A stretch of 26,150 nucleotides of DNA from JBQCEE01 sp051960575 (GTDB lineage Bacteria; Actinomycetota; Actinomycetes; Mycobacteriales; Jatrophihabitantaceae), in contig NZ_JBQCEE010000108.1 in the NCBI RefSeq assembly GCF_051960575.1, positions 1-26,150 of the forward strand. Direction: 5' to 3'. The notes beneath the pieces are model-generated. The model saw only the letters and a program-made list of their open reading frames with translations. It was not told the DNA's origin and searched no databases. Of this stretch, positions 8,925 through 15,905 are shown one piece after another. The translations under genes and the position numbers were made by a program. Numbering within the stretch: position 1 is the stretch's first letter; each line of letters begins with the position of its first letter.

Positions 8925-9437
8925 TTAGAAGGGAGGTTCGTCGGTGAAGCCGCCACCGCCGGCGGGCGGGGCCGAGCTCCACGGGTCGTCGGCGGGCGCG
9001 CCGTAGTTGCCGCCACCGCCACCGCTGCCGTTGTCGGAGCCGCCGCCGCCGAAACCGCCGCCGGACGAACCGCGCTGGGTGCGGTTGACCTTGGCGCTCG
9101 CGTACTTCAGCGACGGGCCGATCTCTTCGACGTCGAGTTCGATGACGGTGCGCTTCTCGCCCTCACGCGTCTCGTAGCTGCGCTGCTTCAAGCGGCCGGA
9201 CGCGATCACGCGCATGCCGCGGGTGAGCGACTCGGCGACGTTCTCGGCCGCCTGGCGCCAGATCGAGCAGCGCAGGAACAGCGCTTCGCCGTCCTTCCAC
9301 TCGTTGCTGTTGCGGTCGAAGGTGCGCGGCGTCGACGCGATGGTGAAGCTCGCGACCGCGGCGCCCGACGGGGTGAAGCGCAGCTCGGGGTCGGCGGTGA
9401 TGTTGCCGACCACGGTGATGATCGTTTCGCCGGCCAT
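8925..9437 (-). CDS. ssb: single-stranded DNA-binding protein
   Basis: The 170-residue protein is SSB. Residues 1-115 form the OB fold: ETIITVVGNITADPELRFTP, then FDRNSNEWKDGEALFLRCSIWRQ, and VIASGRLKQRSYETREGEKRTVIELDVEEIGPSLKYA. A Gly/Ser/Asn-rich linker follows, and the protein ends in the acidic tip DEPPF that recruits partners such as polymerase and repair factors. It coats single-stranded DNA at forks and repair sites as a tetramer. The ATG lies only 2 bases after the rpsF stop, with a weak ribosome-binding site, so translation is probably coupled. An in-frame upstream extension through rpsF is an artefact, as it overlaps rpsF in another frame. Confidence 0.98.
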   Translation of the reverse strand: MAGETIITVVGNITADPELRFTPSGAAVASFTIASTPRTFDRNSNEWKDGEALFLRCSIWRQAAENVAESLTRGMRVIASGRLKQRSYETREGEKRTVIELDVEEIGPSLKYASAKVNRTQRGSSGGGFGGGGSDNGSGGGGGNYGAPADDPWSSAPPAGGGGFTDEPPF

Positions 9438-9439
9438 CG

Positions 9440-9730
9440 TCAGCGCTCGTCCGGGCGGATGACCTTGGTGCGCAGGACCGACTCGTTCAGGTTGAGCTGG
9501 CGGTCGAGCTCCAGCACCGCGGCCGGCTCGGCGTTCAGGTCGATGACGGCGTAGATGCCCTCGGCGTGCTTGTTGATCTCGTAGGCCATGCGGCGACGGC
9601 CCCAGACGTCGACCTTCTCGACGGTGCCGCCGGCGGTCTTCACGACGTTGAGGAACGTGTCCAGCGAGGGCTGGACGGTGCGCTCGTCGAGCGTGGGGTC
9701 GAGGATGACCATGACTTCGTAATGGCGCAT
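9440..9730 (-). CDS. rpsF: 30S ribosomal protein S6
   Basis: The 96-residue protein is bS6: MRHYEVMVILDPTLDE at the start, VDVWGRRRMAYEINKHAEGIYAVIDL in the centre, and a C-terminus with LNLNESVLRTKVIRPDER. It assembles with S18 on the 30S platform. It is the first gene of the rpsF-ssb-rpsR-rplI operon. The ATG is preceded by a strong AGGAGG 12 bases upstream. That site is complementary to an upstream CCTCCTG in the leader, so translation is probably regulated (see 9743-9785). An out-of-frame ATG touches the ribosome-binding site but is too close to it to be used. Confidence 0.98.
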   Translation of the reverse strand: MRHYEVMVILDPTLDERTVQPSLDTFLNVVKTAGGTVEKVDVWGRRRMAYEINKHAEGIYAVIDLNAEPAAVLELDRQLNLNESVLRTKVIRPDER

Positions 9731-9742
9731 GAGGCGACCATT

Positions 9743-9785
9743 CCTCCTGTGGTCTCAGCGGCCACGGACGGTCCGTGGCAGGAGG
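9743..9785 (-). promoter_or_regulatory. rpsF leader hairpin that can hide the Shine-Dalgarno; S6:S18 element candidate
   Basis: In the minus-strand RNA, CCUCCUG (9785-9779) is perfectly complementary to CAGGAGG (9749-9743), which holds the rpsF ribosome-binding site. Between them is a palindrome CCACGGAC-C-GUCCGUGG (9778-9762) that can fold as a 6-pair stem with an ACCGU loop, followed by CCGCUGAGACCA. A CCG in a bulge is a known hallmark of S6:S18-binding rpsF leaders in bacteria. Pairing and CCG are visible; the regulatory role is inferred. Confidence 0.6.
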
Positions 9786-9818
9786 GTGTGGCCCGCATCG
9801 GACGCGGGCAACCGTGCC

Positions 9819-9824
9819 AGCGTA
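9819..9824 (-). promoter_or_regulatory. candidate -10 box of the rpsF operon
   Basis: Minus-strand TACGCT fits TANNNT. The start near 9812 would give a leader of about 82 bases that includes the whole hairpin at 9743-9785. No clear -35 is seen. Confidence 0.35.
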
Positions 9825-9866
9825 CCCGACGGCGTGGTGCCCGCCGACCCGCTGCCTGGGCCGGCG

Positions 9867-9990
9867 GATCTTGTGCACGACGCGCCTCAGCGTGCGCGTG
9901 TCCTGCACAAGGTCGGTACCAGGCTGTGGATCTTGTGCTTGGCGCGCCTCAGCGTGCGCGCGTCCTGCACAAGATCGGCACCAGGCTTTG
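9867..9990. repeat. tandem pair of 62-base palindromic repeats
   Basis: Units 9867-9928 and 9929-9990 are directly adjacent and differ at 7 of 62 positions. Each begins GATCTTGTGC and contains a near-palindrome: CTTGTGC near the start and GCACAAG about 30 bases later, with inner GCGC arms. They lie between the rpsF promoter region and the stop of the exported-protein gene, and might terminate its transcription. No open frame fits them. They resemble REP-type intergenic repeats. Confidence 0.85.
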
Positions 9991-10019
9991 GACCGCCGGG
10001 CGCCGGGCGCCGGGCCGGG

Positions 10020-11087
10020 CTACTGGCTGCGGCGCAGCAGGTACAGCCGGGCGTAGGTGGCGGTGACGACGGCGAGCGCGATGACCGCGAGGATCGCGAG
10101 GACGACCGGCAGCTGCGCCGACGGTGCCTTCGCCGAGGCGAGGTCCTGGTGCTTGGCCTTCGCGATGTCGGCCTTGTCGACCGGCTTGGCGGAGGCGGAC
10201 GCGCTCGGCGCGGTCGAGGTGGTCGGGGTGGTCGCCTGGCCGACCGGGGCGCCGGCGGCCGTCGAGCCGCCGAAGTAGCCACCGCCGGTGGTGCCCGGCA
10301 GCACGATGTTGGTGCCGGACGGCACGACCTGCTCGGGGACCGACGGCGCCGGCGGCGTGTAGGTGAACTTCGACGGCGTCGTCGTCTTGCCCGGCGCCGG
10401 GGTCTTGCCCGGCAGCGGCAGGTTCGACAGCACCTGGCCCGGGTCGACCGGCACGCTGACGTTCACCGGCGGCACGCTGACCTGGATCGGCGGCAGACCG
10501 GTCACCGACACCGACACCGACGGGCCGGGCACCTGCACCGCGACGCCGCAGTTCGGCGCGTCGTTCGTGACGTGGATGGTGCCGGCGTAGTCGAGGGCCG
10601 CACCCGCGCCGAGCAGCTTGAGGGTGCTGAGGTTGGTCAGCAGCGCGTTCACCGGGGTGACGCTGCCCTCGAAGGTGAAGGAGTGGTTCCCGGACGAGAG
10701 GCCGTTGATCTTGGCGACGCTGCTGTCGTCGAGCTTCTCGACGATCGGGTGCTGCGACTTCGGGTCGATGGTCAGCGTGCCGTCGAACAGGGCGAGGCCA
10801 CTGGTCGCGATCGGCAGGCCGAGCAGCGTGATGCCGACGGCCGACACCTTCGCGTCCAGTTCGGCACCGGGCTTGATGTAGACGTCGGCGCCGCCGGTCG
10901 AGACGGAGCAGTTCGACGTCGAGACACCGGTGACCGAGAAGACCGCGGTGACGTCGTCGCCGGACGCCGCACCGGCGGGCGAACCGGCCAGCACCGCGGC
11001 GCCGGCCAGCCCGACACCCACGGCGCCGGCGAGCCAGCGCAGCCCGGGGCGGGGAGTGGTCGACCGCTGTCCGTGCCGAGGCCGCAT
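10020..11087 (-). CDS. exported, C-terminally membrane-anchored protein, unknown function
   Basis: Predicted 355-residue protein. It starts with a basic N-terminus and signal peptide (WLAGAVGVGLAGAAVLAG, probable cleavage after AGA), then a beta-rich outer domain to about residue 190, with two conserved-looking Cys residues (TSNCSVS and APNCGVAV). A Pro/Val/Ser-rich stalk follows, with repeats such as PPIQVSVPPVNVSVPV, then a long Thr/Pro/Ser/Ala region. It ends in one membrane helix (LPVVLAILAVIALAVVTATY) and a short basic tail LYLLRRSQ. There is no LPXTG or LAXTG signal, so the anchor is the helix itself. ATG 11087 is chosen over an upstream start because AGGAG sits 7 bases before it. The neighbouring gene is divergent endonuclease IV. 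I do not recognise the family. Confidence 0.8.
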   Translation of the reverse strand: MRPRHGQRSTTPRPGLRWLAGAVGVGLAGAAVLAGSPAGAASGDDVTAVFSVTGVSTSNCSVSTGGADVYIKPGAELDAKVSAVGITLLGLPIATSGLALFDGTLTIDPKSQHPIVEKLDDSSVAKINGLSSGNHSFTFEGSVTPVNALLTNLSTLKLLGAGAALDYAGTIHVTNDAPNCGVAVQVPGPSVSVSVTGLPPIQVSVPPVNVSVPVDPGQVLSNLPLPGKTPAPGKTTTPSKFTYTPPAPSVPEQVVPSGTNIVLPGTTGGGYFGGSTAAGAPVGQATTPTTSTAPSASASAKPVDKADIAKAKHQDLASAKAPSAQLPVVLAILAVIALAVVTATYARLYLLRRSQ

Positions 11088-11227
11088 GGAAAATCTCCTG
11101 ATCTGACCGGTCTGTCGCAAAAGTAACGTGAGCTTAACGCAGCGTCGTGTGGGTCAACGAACCTCATCGGCATGAGTTACGCCTCGTTGACCACCGCCAC
11201 GCCGAACGTTCTGCCCGGTTCTGGACG

Positions 11228-11233
11228 TACAGT
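11228..11233 (+). promoter_or_regulatory. candidate -10 box, leaderless nfo
   Basis: TACAGT (TANNNT) is followed by 6 bases and the ATG at 11240. There is no usable ribosome-binding site. The -35 region (around 11205-11210, AACGTT) is weak. Confidence 0.5.
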
Positions 11234-11239
11234 CCCAGG

Positions 11240-12049
11240 ATGCCCGCCATCGGAGCACACGTCGACTCGGAGCACCCCCTCGCCGCGGCCGCCGCCACCG
11301 GTGCCGAGGCGGTGCAGTTCTTCCTCGCCGACCCGCAGGGCTGGAAGGCGCCGAAGGAGCACCCGGACGCCGCCGAGCTGCGCACGACCGACCGCACCCT
11401 CTACGTCCACGCGCCGTACGTGCTGAACGTCGCGTCCTCGAACAACCGCATCCGGATCCCGAGCCGCAAGCTGCTGGCGCAGCACGCCGCGGCCGCCGCC
11501 GACATCGGCGCGAAGGGCCTCATCGTCCACGGAGGGCACCTGACGGCCGGCGAGGACGCCGAGGTCGGCCTCGACAACTGGCGCAAGACCTTCGCCCGGC
11601 AGGCCGACGAGGGCGGGTACCCGCTGCCGATCCTCATCGAGAACACCGCCGGCGGCACGAACGCGATGGCCCGCCGCTTCGACCGCCTCGCCCGGCTCTG
11701 GGACGCCGTCGGCGAGTTCGGAGCCGGCTTCTGCCTCGACACCTGCCACGCCTTCGCCGGCGGCGAGGACCTCGTCGGCATCGTCGAGCGAGTGCTCGCC
11801 ATCACCGGCCGGATCGACCTCGTGCACGCCAACAACAGCCGCGACGCCTTCGACTCGGGTGCCGACCGGCACGCCAACTTCACCGCCGGCACGATCGCGC
11901 CCGAGTTGCTCGCCGAGGTGTGCCGCGCCGCCGGCTCCGACGTCGTCGTCGAGACGCCGGGCGGGCCGGACGGTCAGGGCGCCGACATCGACTACCTGCG
12001 CTCGGCGCTCGCGACCGCCGGCTCGTCGAAGGCGTCCTCGGCCCAGTAG
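11240..12049 (+). CDS. nfo: endonuclease IV (deoxyribonuclease IV, AP endonuclease)
   Basis: The 269-residue protein is an AP endonuclease of the xylose-isomerase-like TIM-barrel family, which cuts DNA at abasic sites using three zinc ions. All metal ligands are recognisable: H57 (YVHAPY), H97 (IVHGGH), E134 (LIENTAGG), D167 and H170 (CLDTCH), H196 (LVHANN), D209 and H211 (GADRHAN), and E238 (VVETPGG). The ATG at 11240 begins the conserved MPAIGAHV; an upstream in-frame extension has no ribosome-binding site and would include the promoter. The last 58 bases overlap the 3' end of the convergent glycosyltransferase gene. The final residues ATAGSSKASSAQ are beyond the conserved core. Confidence 0.93.
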   Translation: MPAIGAHVDSEHPLAAAAATGAEAVQFFLADPQGWKAPKEHPDAAELRTTDRTLYVHAPYVLNVASSNNRIRIPSRKLLAQHAAAAADIGAKGLIVHGGHLTAGEDAEVGLDNWRKTFARQADEGGYPLPILIENTAGGTNAMARRFDRLARLWDAVGEFGAGFCLDTCHAFAGGEDLVGIVERVLAITGRIDLVHANNSRDAFDSGADRHANFTAGTIAPELLAEVCRAAGSDVVVETPGGPDGQGADIDYLRSALATAGSSKASSAQ

Positions 12050-13404
12050 TCCGGCGCACCGTCGAAGACGCCGCCGCCGGGATCGTCGGAGCCGTCGAGG
12101 CGCACCACGTCGATCTCGGGGTGCCACATCTCGATGACGACGAAGACCGCGAGGGCGACCAACAGGGCGTCGCGCACCAGCACCGCGACGGCGAGCCATC
12201 CGTAGCTGACGCCGAACCCGTGCCCGCTGGACGCCGCGGTGATGCCGAGCTCGACCAGCATCGTCATGACCCACACCAGCACCTCGCTGCACTGCCACAG
12301 CAGCGCCAACCGCCACCGCGGCCGGGCGAGCGCCAGCAGCGGCAGCAGCCACAGCGACTCCGACGGCGCCCAGTGCTTGGACGCGAGCAGGTAGCCGAGC
12401 ACGCAGAGGAACGCGACCTGCGCCAGGCGCGGCCGCACCGGGGCCCGCAGGGCGAGCCAGGCGACGCCGAGCAGCACGGCGATGACGGTGAGGCCGACGG
12501 CGAGGGAGGTCGGCGTCCAGGCGGTGGCGTCGGTGTCGGAGAACGACCCGGACGTCAGCGTGTGCACGATCGCCCAGAGCGAGTCGCGAGTGGCGCCCGA
12601 CGAGCGTGCGTCGCCGTAGTAGGCACGCCAGCTGTCGCCGTAGCTCAGCCCGATGGGGCCGTTGACGGCCAGCCACACCACCACCGCGGCGGCGGTCGCC
12701 CAGCCGACCTCCGCGACGCGGCGGGTGCGCGCGGCCAGGATCGCCAGCGCCACCAGCAGCAGCGCCGGGTACAGCTTCAGCGCGGTCCCGACACCGACGA
12801 GGGCGCCGGCGAGCACCGGCCGGCCGCGGGCCCACGCCAGCAGCGCGCCGCTCATCGCCGCCATCGCGGCGAGGTCCCACGCGGTGAAGGCGTGCAGCAC
12901 GAGCAGCGGTGAGAGGGCGACGATCGCCGCATCGTAGGGGCGCCGCCGGGCCGTCAGCGCCGTGCACCCGGTGACCAGCAGCGCGCCGAGCGCCAGCAGC
13001 AGCTCGGCGGCCACCCCGAACAGCACGAAGGTCGGCCACGCGTCGTGCACGGCGTGCAGGCCGCGCGCCAGCTCCGACGCGACGTAGACCAGCCCGCCGG
13101 TGAGTACCGGGTACGGCAGCGCGGTGTCGCGGTACGGCACCGCGCCGGTGTCCAGGTGCGCGTCGGTCCAGAGCGGCTGGATGTCGGACGCGCACATGTG
13201 GCTGTAGGTCTTGGTGGCGGTGAGGTCGCCGGTCATGCACGAGCCCTTGACCGCCACCCCGAACAGCAGCGACACGAGGGTCAGTACGAGCACCCAGCGC
13301 AGCGGCGACCACCACGACCGCACGGCCGCGTACCGGCCCCAGGGCCCGCCGATCGCCCAGGACGCGCGCCAGGTCGACGGGTCGTTCTGCGTCGGCAGCG
13401 TCAC
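11992..13404 (-). CDS. GT87-family (DUF2029) membrane glycosyltransferase
   Basis: Predicted 470-residue polytopic membrane protein with about ten hydrophobic helices from residue 35 to 440 and a soluble acidic tail (PEIDVVRLDGSDDPGGG...). The first outer loop contains SDIQPLW and TGAVPYRD, typical of GT-C enzymes such as GT87 mannosyl/arabinosyl transferases that use polyprenyl-phosphate sugars for wall or lipoglycan assembly. The donor and acceptor here cannot be read. A gene of this type next to ponA1 and rpsF is also found in mycobacteria (Rv0051 region), which supports the call. GTG start at 13404 with AGGATGAC upstream. It follows the penicillin-binding protein by 44 bases on the same strand, so they are probably co-transcribed. 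The tail overlaps nfo. Confidence 0.8.
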   Translation of the reverse strand: MTLPTQNDPSTWRASWAIGGPWGRYAAVRSWWSPLRWVLVLTLVSLLFGVAVKGSCMTGDLTATKTYSHMCASDIQPLWTDAHLDTGAVPYRDTALPYPVLTGGLVYVASELARGLHAVHDAWPTFVLFGVAAELLLALGALLVTGCTALTARRRPYDAAIVALSPLLVLHAFTAWDLAAMAAMSGALLAWARGRPVLAGALVGVGTALKLYPALLLVALAILAARTRRVAEVGWATAAAVVVWLAVNGPIGLSYGDSWRAYYGDARSSGATRDSLWAIVHTLTSGSFSDTDATAWTPTSLAVGLTVIAVLLGVAWLALRAPVRPRLAQVAFLCVLGYLLASKHWAPSESLWLLPLLALARPRWRLALLWQCSEVLVWVMTMLVELGITAASSGHGFGVSYGWLAVAVLVRDALLVALAVFVVIEMWHPEIDVVRLDGSDDPGGGVFDGAPDYWAEDAFDEPAVASAERR

Positions 13405-13448
13405 GGCGTCATCCTGGCACGACCGCCCCGCAGCGCCGCCGCCCCGCG

Positions 13449-15776
13449 TCAGCCGCCGCCGGGCGGTGTCGGTGGACAGGTGGGTTGCAGCAGGCCTCCG
13501 CAGTTCGCCTGCGTCGTCGGACCGGGCGCGGGCGTGGTCGTGCTGCTGCTCGACGACGGCGGTGGCGGCAGGGTCGGCGCCGAGGACGAGGTGACCGGCG
13601 ACGAGGTCGGCGGGGCGCTCGACGACTTACTCGGGGCGCTCGACGGCGCCGAGGTCGGCGGGGTGCTCGGCGGCGGCGTGTACGACGGCTGGCTCGAGAC
13701 GCCGGGCGCGGGCTGGATCTGCTGCGTCGTCGCCATCGGCGCCATCGGCTTGTTCGCGAGGTAGCCGTCCATGAACGCCTTCCACGTGCGTCCGGGCAGG
13801 TCCTTGCCGTACTCGGCGCCGCCGCTCGCGTTCTTGATCGGCCGGCTGTACCCGGTGCCGACCCAGACCGCCGCGCTCACCTGCGGCGTGTACCCGACCG
13901 TCCAGGCGTCGCTGTTGTCGTTGCCGTTGTTCAGGTCCTTCGTGCCGGTCTTCGCCGCGCAGACCCGGCCGCCGTCGAGCGCGAAGCCCGAGAACTGCGC
14001 CACCGGCTCGAGGGTCAGCGTGACGTCGTTGGCGACCCGCTTGTCGATCGCCCGGGTCGGGTGGCTCTCGTGCTGGTAGTAGGTCTGGCCGCCGGACGTG
14101 GTGGCGCTCTGCACGAAGTAGGCGTCGTTGGCGACCCCACCGTTCGCGAGGGTGGCGAAGCCGTCGGCCTGGTCGAGCACCGTCACCGGGTAGTCGCCGA
14201 TGCCGATGCCGAAGCCGGTGTCGCCGTTCTTGTTCGCCAGGGTCGGGGTGCCATCGGGACCCTTCTCCTGGACGCCCATCGTGTGCGCCGTCGTCGCCAC
14301 CTTGTTCGGCCCGATCTTGGCGGCGAGCTCGTCGAAGGTGGTGTTGAGCGAGAACTTCATCGCGTTGGCGATGGTGATCGACGGGGACGAGTACGGCTTG
14401 TCGCTCGGGTCGTTGCAGATCTGGATGCCCTGGATCGTCGTGCAGACGCTGCCGTCGACGTAGCTGTTGATCGCATAGCCGGGCCCGCGCTTCTTCAGCG
14501 TCTGCGAGAGCACCGTCGCGAGCGTGTACGGCTTGAACGACGAGCCCGGCGGACGCAGCCCCTGGCTCGCGTAGTCGTTGTAGTCGACCTTGCCGTCGGT
14601 GCCCTTCACGTTGAGCCCGGTACCGCCGTAGTAGGCCAGCACCGCGCCATTCGCGGGGTTGACCGCCACGAGCGCCTTCTTGATCGAGCGCTGCTGCGGC
14701 GTCAGGTCCGCGAAGGTCGTGTCGATCGCGTTCGTGGCGGCACGCTGGGCCCGGCGGTCGATGGTCGTCCTGATGACCAGGCCGTTGTCGTAGACGTCGT
14801 TCTCGCTGATGCCGTGCGCCTGCAGCTCGGCGAACACGCGGTTGACGAGCAGCCAGGTCGGGCCGGTGGTGCCGAGCCCCTTGCTGTCGGGCGGCTTCAC
14901 GGCCGGGTACTGCATCGTCGCGCGTTCCTCGGCGGTGAGGTGCTTGATGCTGACCATGCCGTCGAGCACGTAGTTCCAGCGGTCGTGCGCGGCCTGCGGG
15001 TGCTGCGCGGGGTCGTAGCCGTTCGGGTCGCGCAGCAGGGCGGCGAGCACGGCGGCCTGCGCCGTGTCGATCTTGGTGATGTCCTTGTTGAAGTACGCGC
15101 GGGCGGCGGCGGCGACGCCGTACGCGCCGCGTCCGAAGTACACGGTGTTGAGGTAGTACTCGAGGATCTGGTTCTTGCTGTACTCGCGTGACAACTTGAT
15201 CGCGATCATCAGCTCCTTGAGCTTGCGGCTCAGGCTGCGCTCGGCGGTCAGGTAGGTGTTCTTGACGTACTGCTGGGTGATGCCCGAGCCGCCCTGGGTG
15301 TCGCCGCCGAACACGTCGGACACCGCCGCACGCAGCGTGCCCTTGATCGAGACGCCGGGCTCGCTGTAGAAGCCGCGGTCCTCGGCGGCGATGACGGCCC
15401 AACGCACGCTGTCCGGCACCTTGTTCAGGCTGACGATGGTGCGGTCGACCTGGCCGACGCGCGCCATCACGCTGCCGTCGGAGTACTCGATGGTCGCGAT
15501 CTGCTTGAGCGGCACGTCCTCGGGACGTGGCACGTCGGTGAACGCGTAGAACATCACCAGCGCGGCGATGCACATGAGCGAGACGAGCCCGAGGAACCAG
15601 GTGGCGGCGATGCCGCCGCGGCGCAGCCACCGGCGTCCGGGACTCATCGCGGCGACCCGCCGCTTCGTCGCCGCGCGGCGCGCCTTCCGGCGTTGCCACA
15701 GCCGGCTCAGGGCGCCCGCGTCCGGGTCGACGTCGCCGGGGCGGCGGTCGCGGCCCTTCACCAGTCGCTCACTCAC
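13449..15776 (-). CDS. class A penicillin-binding protein (PonA1-like)
   Basis: The 775-residue bifunctional peptidoglycan synthase has a cytosolic basic N-terminus, one membrane helix at about 56-78, a GT51 glycosyltransferase domain (about 100-270) and a transpeptidase domain (about 330-660), ending in a Ser/Thr/Pro-rich tail and CPPTPPGGG. GT51 motifs are AEDRGFY (catalytic E132), GGSGITQQYVKN, and RKLKELMIAIKLSREYSKNQILEYYLN. Transpeptidase motifs are SSFK (nucleophile S412), SLN (476-478) and KTGT (609-612). It polymerises and cross-links glycan strands outside the membrane. GTG start, 7 bases after TAGGCT, with no ribosome-binding site, suggesting a leaderless mRNA. The neighbourhood matches mycobacterial ponA1-Rv0051-rpsF. 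Confidence 0.95.
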   Translation of the reverse strand: MSERLVKGRDRRPGDVDPDAGALSRLWQRRKARRAATKRRVAAMSPGRRWLRRGGIAATWFLGLVSLMCIAALVMFYAFTDVPRPEDVPLKQIATIEYSDGSVMARVGQVDRTIVSLNKVPDSVRWAVIAAEDRGFYSEPGVSIKGTLRAAVSDVFGGDTQGGSGITQQYVKNTYLTAERSLSRKLKELMIAIKLSREYSKNQILEYYLNTVYFGRGAYGVAAAARAYFNKDITKIDTAQAAVLAALLRDPNGYDPAQHPQAAHDRWNYVLDGMVSIKHLTAEERATMQYPAVKPPDSKGLGTTGPTWLLVNRVFAELQAHGISENDVYDNGLVIRTTIDRRAQRAATNAIDTTFADLTPQQRSIKKALVAVNPANGAVLAYYGGTGLNVKGTDGKVDYNDYASQGLRPPGSSFKPYTLATVLSQTLKKRGPGYAINSYVDGSVCTTIQGIQICNDPSDKPYSSPSITIANAMKFSLNTTFDELAAKIGPNKVATTAHTMGVQEKGPDGTPTLANKNGDTGFGIGIGDYPVTVLDQADGFATLANGGVANDAYFVQSATTSGGQTYYQHESHPTRAIDKRVANDVTLTLEPVAQFSGFALDGGRVCAAKTGTKDLNNGNDNSDAWTVGYTPQVSAAVWVGTGYSRPIKNASGGAEYGKDLPGRTWKAFMDGYLANKPMAPMATTQQIQPAPGVSSQPSYTPPPSTPPTSAPSSAPSKSSSAPPTSSPVTSSSAPTLPPPPSSSSSTTTPAPGPTTQANCGGLLQPTCPPTPPGGG

Positions 15777-15783
15777 GTCCCGA

Positions 15784-15789
15784 AGCCTA
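15784..15789 (-). promoter_or_regulatory. candidate -10 box, leaderless penicillin-binding protein gene
   Basis: Minus-strand TAGGCT (TANNNT) is followed by 7 bases and GTG 15776. No Shine-Dalgarno sequence and no convincing -35 are present. Confidence 0.45.
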
Positions 15790-15843
15790 AGGTTTTCGCC
15801 CGGTTCCTTCCCCGCGACGGCAGCCGCTACTCAGGGTGAGAAA

Positions 15844-15893
15844 GATCAACACCCCTCCCGTCCGCCCAGAGGCGGTCGGAAGGGGTGTTGATC
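15844..15893 (-). terminator. hairpin terminator after the iron-sulfur oxidoreductase gene
   Basis: Stem arms 15844-15866 and 15871-15893 (23 positions, 2 mismatches) flank a 4-base loop, starting 13 bases after the stop codon. On the minus strand the stem is followed by TTTC. It also separates this gene from the penicillin-binding protein promoter. Confidence 0.8.
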
Positions 15894-15905
15894 ACCACGG
15901 GTCGG

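Noticed and set aside
9731..9742. An extra ATG directly after the rpsF ribosome-binding site as an upstream peptide start
   Set aside because: It is one base from AGGAGG, too close for initiation, and out of frame with rpsF.
8925..9908. A 327-residue SSB with a long N-terminal extension
   Set aside because: The extension overlaps rpsF out of frame; ATG 9437, two bases after the rpsF stop, is the normal SSB start.
15330..15390. The GT51 motif EDRGFYSEPG lacks the usual His, and GGSGITQQ replaces GGSTITQQ
   Set aside because: As I recall, PonA1-type proteins of actinobacteria commonly vary at these places; the catalytic Glu and the rest of the domain are intact, so this is not evidence of inactivation.
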